Origin: Aptenodytes patagonicus
Lineage: Eukaryota; Chordata; Aves; Sphenisciformes; Spheniscidae
Length of the DNA stretch: 64,000 bases
Reading direction: 5' to 3'
NCBI RefSeq assembly: GCF_965638725.1
Contig: NC_134950.1
Coordinates: forward strand, 132,323,636 to 132,387,635
Shown: piece after piece, positions 34,494 through 49,400 of the stretch
Position numbering within the stretch: position 1 is the first letter of the stretch
How the letters are laid out: each line of letters starts with the position of its first letter
Notes under the pieces: model-generated
Database searches by the model: none
The model's input: only the letters and a program-made list of their open reading frames with translations
Told to the model about the DNA's origin: nothing
Program-made: the position numbers and the translations under genes

Positions 34494-37400
34494 CTACAAG
34501 ATGAGAGAAGAAGGGAAAGAAAGACCAAATTAAAACCAAGGGATTTCCAGTAAAAGCTAGGCCATGTTTCTGAAACTTTTTACATACAATAGATCACCAG
34601 TAATGACTGTTCAAAATTTTTTAAGTATTGCTCTGAACATAATGACTAGGTTTAGCTTTGAGCCCAGGGCATGGTGAGTATCCATAATTCCTTTTGAAGC
34701 TGACAGGAGTGGTAGGTGCAGAATTCAATAAATCTCTTTTCCACCACTATTTGTTTCCTATGGGTACAGGTTGTCAACAGCATCAACTACAGTACTACAG
34801 GCCACAAAATTTCAAAAGGACCAGTGCTTTCCTTAGGAATCAAAACAAATTACAGTAGGAACTGTACCAGAGGATTGCAGCATCCCTATAACTACAGTAA
34901 CTGCTATTTTCCCAGGCTGTCCTGGAGCATGACATTTTTCAGTCTTGTAGAGGAGTTCCTGCTCTGCTCGGCGAAGCCCACTGAATGGAACCACTGAGTG
35001 GTTAAACATTGGAACAGGCTGCCCAGGGAAGTGGTTGAGTCCCCATCCCTGGGAGTATTTAAAAGACGTGTAGATGCGGCGCTTAGGGACATGGTTTAGT
35101 GGGCATGGTGGTGTTGGGTCGACAGTTGGACTCGATGATCTTAGAGGTCTTTTCCAACCTCAATGATTCTATGATTCTACAATAATACTGAATTCCTCTG
35201 ATAGGAAGTTTGCTCTTCTCTTAGAATGCAGGAGGAATTTCGATGTTTCCCCTACTCCCAAAGGGCTCTCATTTGGGAGGGTTCAGGATTCCCAGACCCT
35301 TCCTCTATCCAAAAGAAGTGAGCAAGGATTTGCCCTGCTCTTATTTTCACAACCACTGATCTGATTCTATTCCTGTAAGGCCAGTAAGACAAACAGTTAA
35401 AACAAGGACATATGAATTTAGGTAGGATTCCTGTAATTCGTATTTTTAAACCAAATTTATTTCACATAGGCAGTGTAAATGGGCAAGAGGCATCCTAAAT
35501 TTCCTGGGTGAAAATGGTACAGAAGTGAAACTTGCCCTTCAAATACCTCATCCCTTCCCCACACACAAATCCTGTCAATCAGCCAGTGATCCCACAGTCA
35601 CCATCAGCTGCCTTCCCCTCATGGCAGAAGTCACTACTGACCTCCTGGACATCCCAGTGCTGGTGGCTGTTGTCTGTCTCCTTTGTACAGTTTTGAGGGA
35701 TAACCTTCCCGTGTCTGACATCAAAGCAAAACAGCGGAGCAGAACCAAGCCGGATTTCCTTCATGCTGTTATATTCAAAGTGCTGGAAAAGGGAGGGTTT
35801 GTTTGAACAACGATGGAAGGACATCCCAATTAATTTTAAAATGCTAATTAAAAAAATAATTTCCTGTACATGTTTGTTAAGATGCAACCCAAACATGAGC
35901 GATGGAGACCCAACAGCCTTGACCCTGCAAAGCAATCCCCCCTGCTAGCTAATTCCAGCATAACTATTTACCTAAGGAAAGGCTTTGTGGACTGTAATTA
36001 TGTATAAAGTAAACCCATCCTATAATAAAATTTTCTAGTTTAATAAATATTTGAACAGAAGGGTGTTTCTGATAGTGTCCGTACACATTGCAGTTAGAAA
36101 TGTGCCTGCAGCTCACCCTGAGCTCAGTGTGAGCAGCAAAACTTTCTTGGGACTTGAAGTAAGTATCTGCAGTCAGTCTGTATTGGTTTGCCTTCTCTTA
36201 ATGCATGAACTTGCTAGTCTAATGCCAGCTTGGGAGTCTACATGAATTTCTCTCCTGTCTTTGACTGCAGTTTAGGCACTAAACTGCAGTTTTAGGCACT
36301 GACGGGGAAACCCATCCCCATTATTCTAGAATTGTTATGTATTTTTTACTTCCAGGCTTTCTGCTCTCTAGACACTACCAAATAGGCACTTAATGATGTC
36401 TGCTGGAGCAAAGTGTGGGTATGTGGCCTCAGTGACACATGGAACATCATTGCCATTTTTCAAATGACACTCAGCTGCAGAAGAGTGGGCATCATTGCCT
36501 TAGCACATGCCTAATTTTGAACACATCAGTATTTCCACTAATGTCCACCCAGCCGTTTACATGTTGGAGTCACTGTCTTCTGAATGGTTCCCTTGATCTG
36601 ATACAGTGCCTATATACTTAAAGTATACAGTACCTGGGTGAGACTGTCACTGCACGGGGAGAGTTCGATAGAGCCTTCTGCAATGGCTCTTCCAGGTCTG
36701 TAATCTGCACAGAAGCCAACACCAGTATTGTAAAGCTGTAAGTAAAGGTTTACACTGAAATAAAGCACAATCAGATACAAACAAAATATCCTTCAGCTAA
36801 CTTTTTTGTGATTATATCCCTTTATGATATATGTTTTTGCTCATAATTCAGGCAATATTTCTTTCTTTCAGACTGAATCTTGCATCTTGATCTTGCAAAT
36901 TGATCTGATATAAAAGGCAGAGTCTCACCAAAGGTCAGTGTTACCCAGTGAGTTTTGTTTACGTTAGAGATACCCACTTCTGGTTTTAACTATTATGATA
37001 GTTAAAAGAAATCTGTCAAAATTTTTATGCTAATGGAAAACTGCACTTCAACTGGACACTGTAGTCAGAAAAAACCCAAGATATTCCAGAAGAAAAAAAC
37101 ATGTGACAATTCCTGTGATCTACACTCAGTTCTTACACTCTTCTCAAGCAAACTTTGATAATAAAGACAGGCAAAATAGTAAAAGCACACAGTAAAATCT
37201 GGCTACAGATAGCAGAGTATGACTTAATTAGTGGACCTTGTTGCCTTGTTGGGGGAAAATCCCTTCCAGTAAGGCTGCCTGGAATAAATTCATATTTTAA
37301 TGAATGATAATTATCAACTTATGTGTTTTAAAAAAAAAAACATTGAGAATATTTCTTCCTGTACACAGTCAGCCAAGGAACTGCTATTGCTACTACTTCT

Positions 37401-40400
37401 GCCCTTGGGGGAAGTGCAGGACTGAAGAAATGCTTTTTTCTCTTCACGCACATGGGTCAGCACAGAGATATCCCAGCTGCTGTTGCGGCTGCCATCTGCA
37501 TGAGGTAACACAGTTCTTTTCCTTTACTAATGGCACCTAAAGAACCTAAGGTTAGGATCCTCTGAGCTGTGACTGAACTGAGTCAGACAATCTGGGTTCA
37601 GCTCCTGGCTGGCTTTCAACATTTATGTGAGAATTTGGACCAGCTGTTTGTCTCCTCTGTCCTTTTCTTTCTCCTCCCATCGTTGTTGCATTGTCTGTTT
37701 GGACAATAAATGTTTCAAAGCAGGAACAGCCTCTTACTGTATGCTCACTGAGTACTTAGTACATGGAAGCGATTCTGGGGTCTTTGAACAAAGCAAAAAC
37801 ACTAGTCAATCTTCATAGTGTGTTTTCTCTTACCTTGCCAGAGAATCTTGGTGTGTCTTCAGGTTGGGAGAGTTCAGGGTACACATTTGATACAAACCAT
37901 TGGAAATTTCTACAGCCCAGTCTCTTGTGTAGCTGAAGGCGCTCACTGCAGTCTGGCTTCTCTGCCTTTATGGAAAAACCATAGCGGCAACAAGGTTACT
38001 AGTGTATTTGTGTTAGAGATGCTTGAAGTGAAAATGACTACATAGGAATTATTTCTACCACCTCTTCTATCCTGCATGTTATAGATATTGCTATATATCT
38101 CTCATGAATATGCAAAGGAGGAGGACCAGCTATAGCCTTCCTCCAACTTTGTGCTAAAACAGCATTTAGTCTGGCATTGTGACAGAAGTAAATGTTTCAG
38201 AAGTAGCATACACTGTGAAAATAAGCATTTCCTCTAAAAATGTTTATTATACTGCAAGATAAGTCAGTCTTTGTCATCTTTTTAATTAAAAAACTCAGGG
38301 CCAAGTTTGCTACTTGTTGCACTGAAATCAATGGGATTGTATTAGATTGTCATTCAGTATAGAATTTGCCCCGCTGATTAAAATTCAATTTCCTGGCCTT
38401 TAACAGCCTAAATTACCCAGTTACTGTCAGTCCTCCATGATCAGAGGATGTAAGTGATGACAGAATTTAGCCCAAAATATAGTCTATCACATTATTATCT
38501 GACAGTTACTAAATCTAGTAAGTGAATGTGTTTCACGGCTATAAAGGCATAAAACCTTTCCTATGATTTATGCGTTTTCTCAAATTATATACACACAATA
38601 CCAATTCTCACCCTTCCTGGTAGCAATTCTGTTCTGAAAAAAGACAAGTGCCTTCAACGCTTGGTGCAGCTATGGGCATCTGCACTGCAAAGGACTGACA
38701 GTTTGAATATTTGAGGGTATGTAGCACTGAAGATGGCCGGTAGCCATTAAATTCAGACCATATTTCAGATGGGTTCTGAAATCCTCTAAGCAGGTAAATG
38801 TCTAATCCTTCAGTTCCAAAACCACGCAAAACACTTCTCTAAATCTCTCAGTGCCCAAATACTAAAAATATCTCACCACCCTTAGGAGTCTCCCTCCTCT
38901 TTCTTGCCAGCAGTAGATCTCCCCCTTCACTTTTCTACTTTTTAAAAATGCAGTTTTGGATTTCAGGAAACTGGTCTGGATTCCTACGTCAGAAATTAAA
39001 ATTGGTAACATAAGCAAAGAATTGCCCATTTCTCTACATCCATAAGAAAGAAAAAAGGACTTTGAGACATGCCTGGAAAACACTGACAAATGAAGGGCCT
39101 TGGAGATCAAGGGAGAGGTATCAGTTTCCAAAGGCAGGGATCAATCATGCCATGTGGCACTGTTTGCCAGGTCCTGTAAGCTGCACAGGCAAAGCAGCTT
39201 ATGTTAAAGAGAACCTCATAGTTTAGTATCAGTCTCAGATTCAATAAGCGAAACAACAAAGTTCAGCAATTGAGCACCACACAAACCTGTCCCCAAGAGG
39301 TTTTCTTGGAAAAGGGAAATAGAGAAGTAAAATGCTTCCCCGAAAAAGAGATGTTTCTCATGAGACTCTGCTTTGGCTGAAGAAGGCGATGGCAGTAAAT
39401 CTCATTTTGTCATACTAGTTATGGTCTGCATTTAATGCCGAATAAATGGTGTAAATAATGTAAAGAAAGTCATTATCCCTGTAAACCAATCTGAAAGGAA
39501 ACTGTGTTTGTAAATTAAATAAACAAACCACACAAGAAAAGGAGAAAAAGAGACGGTGGCTGAAATAGTAGAGAGCTGGGAAGAGCCTTATTCATCTGCA
39601 TTAACGCTCACACCACTGGCATCCTGTGGAGGATGCGAGCCAAACCATAAAATGGGAAGACTTATAAAGCAACCTAAACGGGGGGTCACTAGTTATTTTC
39701 TGCAGTGGGCAATGTCGGCGGTCAAGGCTCACGGAGATTTTTGTAGTGGCCAATAGGTGGCTCCGCTCACCCTCTCAGTGCAATAAATCCCCGCAGGGCC
39801 CATCTGCAGCCGAGCGGCAATAATGTCATTGCTTGCTTGTGTCTTTTGAATAACATCCCAGTGCACTGACATACTGAAAATATTGGCTGTGAAAGAAAGG
39901 AACAGAGAAAAGGGCCTTTTATGTTATGGTACGCTGAGCACAGAGACCGTAAAATTGATCATTTGAAGGAGCATCATACTTAGAAGTACTAAAAGTATTC
40001 TGGCTAGAATAAACTCTCAGGCAAAAGGTCATGGTGCTTACAGCTAGTAAACCGTATCATTGGTGGCTGTAGTTTTTAGTACAGAAAATTGCTTCTGAGT
40101 TGACATGAAAGGCCTTCAGGAAATTATTAAATGATTTAAGGACCTAACTGCCCATCTTAAAAGACTTGGCCTAGTGTCCTCCTTTCAATTACATGGCCGT
40201 AACCCTTGTGAGTCAATTGACAAACTTCTGGCCAGTGGAGTTCAAACCTACAACACAGACAAGGAGGGAGAAGCTTTTTAAAAACTGTGAAAATAGAATA
40301 AAAAAAGAAACACGACAGACTCTAGGATTAGCACAGCAGGATGACTGGAGAGGCAGATCCGGTGGAGTGTAAGGAGGTCAGACCAGGTGACAGGAGAGAA

Positions 40401-43400
40401 GCCACGCTGATGCACAGCCCTTTTCCTCTCCCCACTAGAATGCAGCTCCTGCTGGATCTGGCTTTCTTAGACGATGGCCAGCACTGCAATGACTGAGGCA
40501 TGCAGGACTGAAATGCAAGAGCAAAACTGAACGGGAAAGTTTGCACAGCACCTACCCGTGTTCTGCCTAACTGTTCTCAGTGAATCTTTTTCTCTTAAAA
40601 GCATGGCATTGTTAAACGAGCAAGAAGATGAATGACACGTTTTCATTCAAAACTGCTCACAAGTTTGTCCACTGCCTTGTAGGAAAGGTATTGGAGCCAG
40701 AGAATTCCTGAGAACTGCAGCAACGTTAACAACTTCACATTATTAACAACTTAACATTAAAAACATTAACGACATTAACCACAGCTGCATGCCTCCCAAT
40801 AAACAAACATCCACTGGTTTGTAATACATAGGATATACAGTCCCTTGACTGATCCTCATCTGCAATGGATTATACAGTGGCTTAAAAACAAGTGTGGCCA
40901 GCCATTCTGTAGTTGTTGGATGGTATGTAGCCTGTAGATGGTTCAAGTGTGGCCGCATGCCAGGGCTACGCCACACACGTGGCTGCAAGCCTGTCTCAGT
41001 GTACAGGCTTGCTGGGAATCCAAATCCCTGGAGGTCAGACTGCTGTCTGTGCGATGCTTCTAATGAAAAAGTAACTTGTAAATAGTGGCTATGTTGAGGT
41101 CTGACTTTCTCAGTTACAGACAGTTGCTCCTGGATGTCTCTCAGTTCAGGAAAAAAATCACCTTTTTTGTCACTAGACCACTCAGAGAAGTTCCCTTCCA
41201 GTAGGAGAGATACCACAGTTTGCCACGTGCCCGTGAATATTACTGAATATCCTCATGAATCACACTAGGAAGACCTTCAGTAATGTAGAATGAATCCTCT
41301 AGGAGGGCCCTTTGAGCACACAGTGCTACTAGCTTCCACTTCAGATGCACTGCAACCCTCCATGTACTATCGGTGGAAAAATAAATCACAGCTTGTTGGG
41401 CAAGCTGAAAAAGGAGTCATTTGGAGAAGGAGTCATACTCTCCGAGATTTGATAACTTCAGCAAACCACTCCTAGGCACAAGTTTCTCTCTTTCCTTCCT
41501 GATCTGACAGGTCTTCCACTGGAAGGTTTCATAAAAAGACTATCCCCAGCACCATGCATGTTGAATGTTTGACTGCACCCGGACACCCCCACCTCTATTC
41601 CACCCCCTTCACCTACGTCAACACACACTCCTTCCCTCAGAAACAAACCACTACAGATGTCTTTACCTTGCTGATTAAGAAAGCCACTGTGTCGTGCTTG
41701 TAGAAGTTCTCTTTAAAAGAGCCCAGCCAGGTCTCTGCTATTCGGATTTTGTTCCTCACAATGGCCTCTTCATAGGAGAAAGCATGGGGAAAGTGATTTC
41801 GATAGACATGCCCAACTCGGGAACATGGAATGATTTCTACAGAGCCACCACAGAGCCAGGTCTGAAACACAGGTGAAAGCACAAAAAGAGATTACCTTAT
41901 TTAGATTACCTTTATCTAAAAAGGAGAAGCTCCTTTACTATAGACTCTGCCTCAGGAAATCCTAATCTGCACATTGCTGGAAACAGCAAGAGCATTATTA
42001 TGTGCTTCTTCATACACTGCTCCCCACAGACACAGAGACACAGGGATGATACTGGGCAAGACAGACCTTTGATTTGACCCAGTATGGCTATTTATATGCT
42101 TTTATGTTTTTCTGTGCACAAACAGTGCAGTGTAGTGAAGAGACCTGGGGGCACATCTTCTTTTGTCTGGGACATTGAAGACTCTATACCCTTTGTGTCT
42201 GCTATTTGCATTGCTTTTTAATATCAGTTACTCTTTGTATTCAGCAAAAATCAATGCAAACAATTTAATATAAACAATTTGGTATTAAAACTACAGGTTG
42301 GCAAAGAAATAAAGCTACTCTTCCTTTGGTGCATGTTACATGCCAAAAAAGAAGAGGCAGCTTTCAGAAGGTGCTGAAACCAGTGACTCTGTCCTCAGGC
42401 AGGTAGTGATAGCCAGTGAAACTTACTTCTCCTGACATAACACCCCTAACTCACAGCAGCTGCATGTTCTTGTATAGTCCTGACAGATCACAGAGCGTGG
42501 GGATAGATTTCTGTGAGGAAAGCGATATTCTCCATGCCCCAAGACATTCTGCACTTAACTGCTTTTATAAATTGCTTCTTGCCTTTTCATTCAGGTTCCT
42601 TAAGCCCAACAGTTACCACAGCTTGATGTTTTAATTAAGCTTCTCACCCTTATAGATAGCTCCAGATTTTCTGCTCCCCATATGGTCATGTCAGAATCAT
42701 AAGCTCCAGTGTTTTGGAAGTAATGTCGATCCATGGCCACCACTGCACCAGCTACCACAGGACTCCTGTATATAAAACAGTTTGGAAGTGAACACCTTGA
42801 GTTTTGGACAGGGAATTATGTGAAGGGTGAAAATCCCACCATTTCCATAGAGATATTATTACAAAATGATTGAATACTACTCCACATAAGCTTGAATGAA
42901 TTGATTATCCAACCAAAAGAAAGAACAACTGGAACCTAATTCTAGGATTTGCTTGAGGAAGGGAGCCAAGAGCTGAATTATCAAATAAGGCTCAGATCAG
43001 TGGGAAATGTTACATACATGTACACCCAAAACAACAGATAAACAGATCACGATTAAGACATCTCTTTTAACTCTGTATGATCCGTCTTTTGCTTTCCCTG
43101 CAAACCTCCACACCTTGTCTGGTCAGGTTGTATGTTAGTTGTGTCAATGTGTGGAAAATATTTGTCATGTTGAAAGTACGACTGCAATCCAGTTAGAATG
43201 ATTACTAAAGGCCAAACAAACTCCGTGTAAACCAAAAACCTATCCCTTCAAAAAATGTTAACCAAGCATATGCAAGTAACCATGTCTCTCTTCTGGTAGC
43301 TGGAAGATGACCCAAATTGTACAGTTTTGCTGCTGAGCCGAGTGGAGGCATATTGGCTGATGGACTGTTACCTGATAGGGCTGACGGGAGACTGTCGTAC

Positions 43401-46400
43401 CTTCTCTTCATGCTCTGGCACTGGTTCCCAATGAAAATCTAGTTTCCAATCAAAAACACCTCGATGCAGGCCCACAGAGTGATGGTACTGAAAAGTCTTC
43501 CAGTCTATGACATCTATGACAGGGGAGACGACACTGTTTCTGAAAAAGACAATATCATTTATTTTCAAAGCCAAAGCACAAATTAAGTTCACTACTCTGT
43601 TAGGAAACAGTGGTTCTCCTCTTTGACACTGTCAAGCACAAGCACTCCTCTAGATGTTGGGTGCTTTTATTTTTCCTGCTGGTAGAAGCCCAGTTGCTCA
43701 GTGCATGGCAATACTGAGCCCGCAGTGAGGAATCTAAAGATCAATAATTTATTGATAACCTGTACCTTGCATTGTCATTTAAAGCTATTCAGGATTTTGC
43801 TATGAGTTAACCATCAGAATTCTTAGAAAGCTATTTCACGTAGAGGCCCCAACCTCTGATGTTACAGGATCTGGAACGGATGCAAACTTTACAGCAAAAG
43901 ATGATTTTGGCCTCACACAATTTACCATCCTTTGATTTTCCTGTAGATGTTCCACACACTTCATGAGTTCGTCACTTGAGGCCAATGAAGAGTGCACTTA
44001 TCCTTATTTTGTTCTGCTGGTTGTTTTGCAAAAACATTTATCATTGAGTTCATAAACCAGTTTCTGTTTGTATTTTATTACAAGCTTAAAATGCTCTTGC
44101 AAATGCACTGTCACAGTGTGGAATCTACTTTTAAGAGCCAGAACAGAGCCATTGCACCACAAGCAGCAATCCTCCAATTCATTTCTAACTTGAGTTATAT
44201 TTGGGTTAGTCTGAGAAGAGGCATTAGACATTTCCCCCTGGCAAACATGTCACGGTATTTCACAGTGCGCTTGTACATCATCTTGGAATTAACTGGTAGT
44301 TCAGAAGAGCCATCAGCATTCCTTGTTTCCAGGTCCATGACGTATCACATTTAGAAATTTTCAGAGTATAAATGCAATGGTATTAGGGACTGCAGGGGAA
44401 AAAGTGTTGAATAATATTATCCATTTCTTCTCCGTTATGCAAAAAGGATAGTCTCTGGTCTCAGTGTAAGGACTTGCCTATAGACAGAAGTTCCTCTGGA
44501 GAAAATTCAGTAACTTTTACTAGGGATTAAAGTACCCTGGAAAAAATTACTCTTGTTCTAGAGTAAGAGTATCCATATAGGAAATTATTCTGGAGTAGCT
44601 CTTTCCCTAGAAAATAACTTCCTGTTAAAACTGAGAGAGAGAAATGAAATGGTCAATTTTGGGGCAAAAAGTAGAAGGTTTTATCTCCTCTTTTAAAGAT
44701 TTATACATTGGTCAGAGATCACTCTTGAGAGAAATACGCTTAAAACATAATACTATCAATGAAGAAGGACATCTCAGAAGTCTCCAACGCAGTGAGCCCT
44801 TTGTACTTTTCCATGGCAGAGACCAGAACCAGCTGAGGAAGATGGTAGCTCTGAGTGATGTCAATGTAATCTTGACATATCTTCTCTGCCTTTACAATCA
44901 CTAATGTTTTTTCAGTATCAGGGTGGGGGGAAACTCCAAACTTTGTTTTATCACAGTTGCCATTCCCTGTAGAGAATTTTAGAAGCCCATGGAGAAACAG
45001 AGACTACTGATTGTCACTGAATTGTATGAAGAGGAACTAGGCAGAGGATAGCGTTAAAATGACTCAGTTATTCCTTTGTTTCCTAATAAGAGCAGACTGC
45101 CCTATGATGAGCTAAAGGCAGAAAGATTTAAAATAGAGAAGTGATTATATTTCTCTGTTCAGGTGTAAAACCAGCCTTTGTAATATGTAATAATAGGCAC
45201 TCTCAGAAACAAGCATTCAGTTTATAAATAGATGAGGAAATTTTATGGTCACCTGCAGCATTTGTAGGCATATACATTAAGGCAGTGATTTGCTGTCATT
45301 CTCTCACAGGACTCAAGAAGAAATGGAAAGAAATTATGCCAAAAATAATAAAGCTGATATCCTCCTCCGATTCTCTTGATGATACCCCTCTGATATAGTT
45401 TTGTATTCAGGACAGGAGCAACTACCTTAAACTCAAGGCAGCAGGAGCCTTTCTACTGAAAGCTGTATTTAACCCTTACTCACTAACAGCACGAAAAGGA
45501 AACTAACTCCTTCTAGAAGTTACTAAAAGGTAGTGTCCTGATGGACTCGCACAAGCAGGTGTTTTTTCTTTGATATGCTGAGAAAAATCTATCTAACAAG
45601 TTAAATGGATTTTATATGACTAGACTTCAAAAAATGAAAAGTCACTGTAAGTGTAATTTCTACAGGCTGCTGCATTCTCCAGTGTACAAGTATCTCTGAC
45701 AACTGTCTGGTTAGGAGTGTAGTTGGAGTTGTATACTTCCCACCTCAGTTTGTTGCTACTTGCTGAAATGCATGCTATCTATTGCTACTTGTTTATCCAT
45801 TCTCATCCAGACAGGACTGAGGAACTAATGACCCCAGGGTAGTTTATTTTACAATTTCAGAGTCAAGAGGGAAATATCAGGAGGGCGTATTTGAGTGGAA
45901 GCCAAAGGAGGCAATGTAGACTAAACCATACAAAAAACCTTGACCATGAAGACTAGACCACATGGGCGTATCCAAGATAGTTCAGACAGAGACAATGCGG
46001 ATACGCAGTTACACTCAGATATATTCTGGATCAGATATATTCTGGATCAGATGATCCAGACATTTCAGACTTCCCTACATTCTCATATCATTTCAGCCAT
46101 TTAAAACCTGTCCTTTTTGGATCCACCTTAAATTTGTTGCCACTATAAAACTCCAAACTCCAACGATGCTTCTAGCATCAGTGCAATTGCTCATAAGAGT
46201 AAGCACCACAGTAGTAGTTCTTGTTGAAATAATCCTTTATTTTTAATGCATGCTTTTGCTTTGCTTGTTGTTGGGCATTGATACTTCAATGCCATTCAAG
46301 AAAAATACCTGCAGTGATGTAATGGATTCTGATGGTTTGGAGACCAAGCAATTATCCAAACTATCTGCAAATTATGACATGGAAAATTACAGTGTTTAAG

Positions 46401-49400
46401 ACAGCTGAAAATAATTCACTGGATAGGTCACATTCTACCCTGGCTAAATTCAACAATAAACCAGAACAAAATAATATCTAATCTCCTTTCCCACAAAATT
46501 ATACAGTACAAACTGATAACTGTGTTTTAGAGCTATTACTCTAGTAGCTCTTTCAGAATGCCAAGATTAACAGTTTTCAAGAGTATGTTTGTAAGTGTAG
46601 TGCTAGATCTTCACCTAGCATAAACTGGCATAGCTCTGCTGAAACCAATAGAAACACACCTTCTTAAAACTTTAAATATTGGCAGTGTTTTTCTGATCTG
46701 AAATAGAGGAATCCAGTAACTTTATCTTGTGTGAAAACTGGTCAGTGTTCAATTTTAATCATAATCAAGCAGTGCGTTACCTATCTTTTGGTATTAATGC
46801 TTTTTTTATAAAAGATCTGTTTTCTGCATATTCAGTGATCGTCTGATGTTTGTGTGGTTCTAAATGCAAATTTGCAGCAGAAGGTAATTGAAAGTTGGAA
46901 GACGTTCTTAGCTATTCTTTTTGTTTTTAACTGGGTAACTGGCAGACAGTCAGCAGCTTCTCGGCACTTTGAAATGAAACACACACTGGCAAACTACTGC
47001 TAATTTTACTCTGTGGAATCCAAGGAAAGGAAAAAACAGGAAATTCAAATACAACTAGCAGCAAGGCTTTGAACTGTTTGACTAATTTGTGAATATTTCA
47101 AATGCTTGGAACACAGATGAACTACAAAAGGTCACAATTCTATGAAAAAGAGCAACCCAAACAAGAACAATTTCCTGGTTTGGGATTTCTCAACCAAATA
47201 CAATTGCAAATGAAATGTCTTCCCATGACCCTTTACAGTCACCATGGACATTATGTTCTTTTCTATTTTTAGAATAAGTAACATGAGGAGAGGAAGATTT
47301 AATTAACACATCTGTTTTGAAGTTTTAGATACAGTTTTTTGGAAGTGCTTTTTATTGATTTATACTTTCTTTTGCTGGGAAGGGAACAGATTTTAATCTG
47401 TTTAAATCCCCCTTTAAATAAGGGGGAACAAAAAAACCAAACATGAAAATGATGTATTTTCCTCAACCAGTTTCAGAGTGGATCATTCCCTGCAAAAATT
47501 AGATAGCTAGGAAATCCAGGCAGTCCAAGTTCTCTGGCTCTGCACGTAGTCAAAACTTCAGTAAGTAACTGAGAACCCAAGCTGGTTCCACAGCACGCTG
47601 CACTTTCACTGAAAGCACCTTGCTGGCTGGCTGAAGTCTTCAGGGAAATAGTAATGCAAAACATTCAAAATTAGATAGGGCTAATAAAAAGATAAAATGC
47701 AGTGATCAGGAATGGTATAAAGGATTACTTAAATACTACCTTACAGACCAACTGCAGACTAACTTAGGGCATATGAACTGTCTCCTTGAATTGATGGACT
47801 ACTCATACGCTAAGCACTGAACATATACTTCAAATCTCTGCTAGGCAGAGTGCTAAGGGAATGCTTTATTTAAAAAAAAAAAATCTTTTGAACCTGTCTT
47901 TTTTGTTAAAATATTCAAATTTGTATGTGGGGTACCAAAATCTGTAGGAGTGACCAATACCTTTTAACACTGGACAGTCAGGGCACTGTGCTGTGAATTA
48001 TGCCTAAATCCTCATTGCTCTACTTTTGGCAGTAATATTTGCTTTTTGCTTCAGATTCTCATCTTCAGTTTCTTTACCTCAACTTCTTTAAAATAGGTCA
48101 CCTACTGATCCTGATCAACTGTGAAAGATTGTAAAGAGATAGCATACCTTCACATAACATACCATGTAAATTTACTGAATTTGGAATGAGTATTATCAAC
48201 AAATGGAGGATATAAAAGGATCAGGCAAAAAGAGAAGTCCCAGGAAGCAGTCTGTTCTATGTGAAGTATATGGAAGGTTTTCAAAACAAGGAGAGTAGCA
48301 CGGAAATGCATGCTCAGATGCTGGGGTTGTGTGGGCTCTGGATGGATAACATCATGCTTCTGAGAGCCTGTGAGAAGGTAGAAAACAGATGGCTTATGGT
48401 AGCTCAAAAAGCTGAGGTATGGGCCACTGAGAAGTGTAGAATCAGATGAAAAGAGATGAAGGAGCTGTTCAACTTTAGTGCAAAATACTTCCCTTCTCTC
48501 TAGTGTATTACCATAAAACTAGAACCACACAGAAATTTTCTGGACAGCAGAACTCTGTTTCTATTCCTGTACGTACAAGCAGAGGCTCCCATTCACTCCT
48601 GAACAGGAGCAAGCAGCGGATGAGATACCTTTCCACTGCTATGTTCATTTCTTAGTCTGTTTAACAGCATTTTCATTAAAGATTAGTGACCTAGAATCAT
48701 GGTGCTAAGTAGAGGCACTCTGAATTTTAGAAACTAGATAGGCTTCTTTTAATAATATCACAGGCTTCTGTTTCCTAACGTAATATTTGAACTGTGGTAT
48801 AGGCAGTGCAGCAGCACAGAGGGAAACAGCCCTTGCAACAAGGAGCAGGGGAAAGGTCCTAAAGGCAAACTACCCCTTTGCAAGCCACCCCTCTGTCACA
48901 GTTATGGTGCCCATGCCTTTTTTAGAAGTGGAATTCCTTGCCAAGGATATAATCAAGGCTCATTTTGCTTTCATGCAGTATTCTCAGGAACCACAGTTTG
49001 GATCTTTTTTTTAAAAGTCATCCTGCTTCAGCATGATGGTCACAGTTTTTAGGTTAAAGGAACAACTTTTTCAAGGCTTCATGGCACAGTTTGTTATATG
49101 CCCCCTCTGCCTTTCACTGCCTTTGGACTGAATACAAAACAGCAGCTGTCTCCTGCAGTCTCCTGGAAAAGGCAAACCCTTCAAAAGACGACTGTAATAA
49201 TTGCACAGCTGCATTACTACGCACCATGCTACTCACCTGGAATTATCCTGGAACACAAACAGTTGTCAAATGAAATGATCTGTGGGGCATCTCATCTGGT
49301 TTCTAATGTTGTCCAGGTGCCTATGGTATTCATCCTCGAATAATCAAAATGTCAAGGGATGCTTTACAAACCGCTGAACCATTCTCTAGGCGGTGTACTA

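Noticed and set aside
38608-38829. Minus-strand frame considered as a GALNT15 lectin exon
   Set aside because: It does not match the lectin sequence. The real exons 7 and 8 were found at 37834-37965 and 36634-36735 and join in phase without it.
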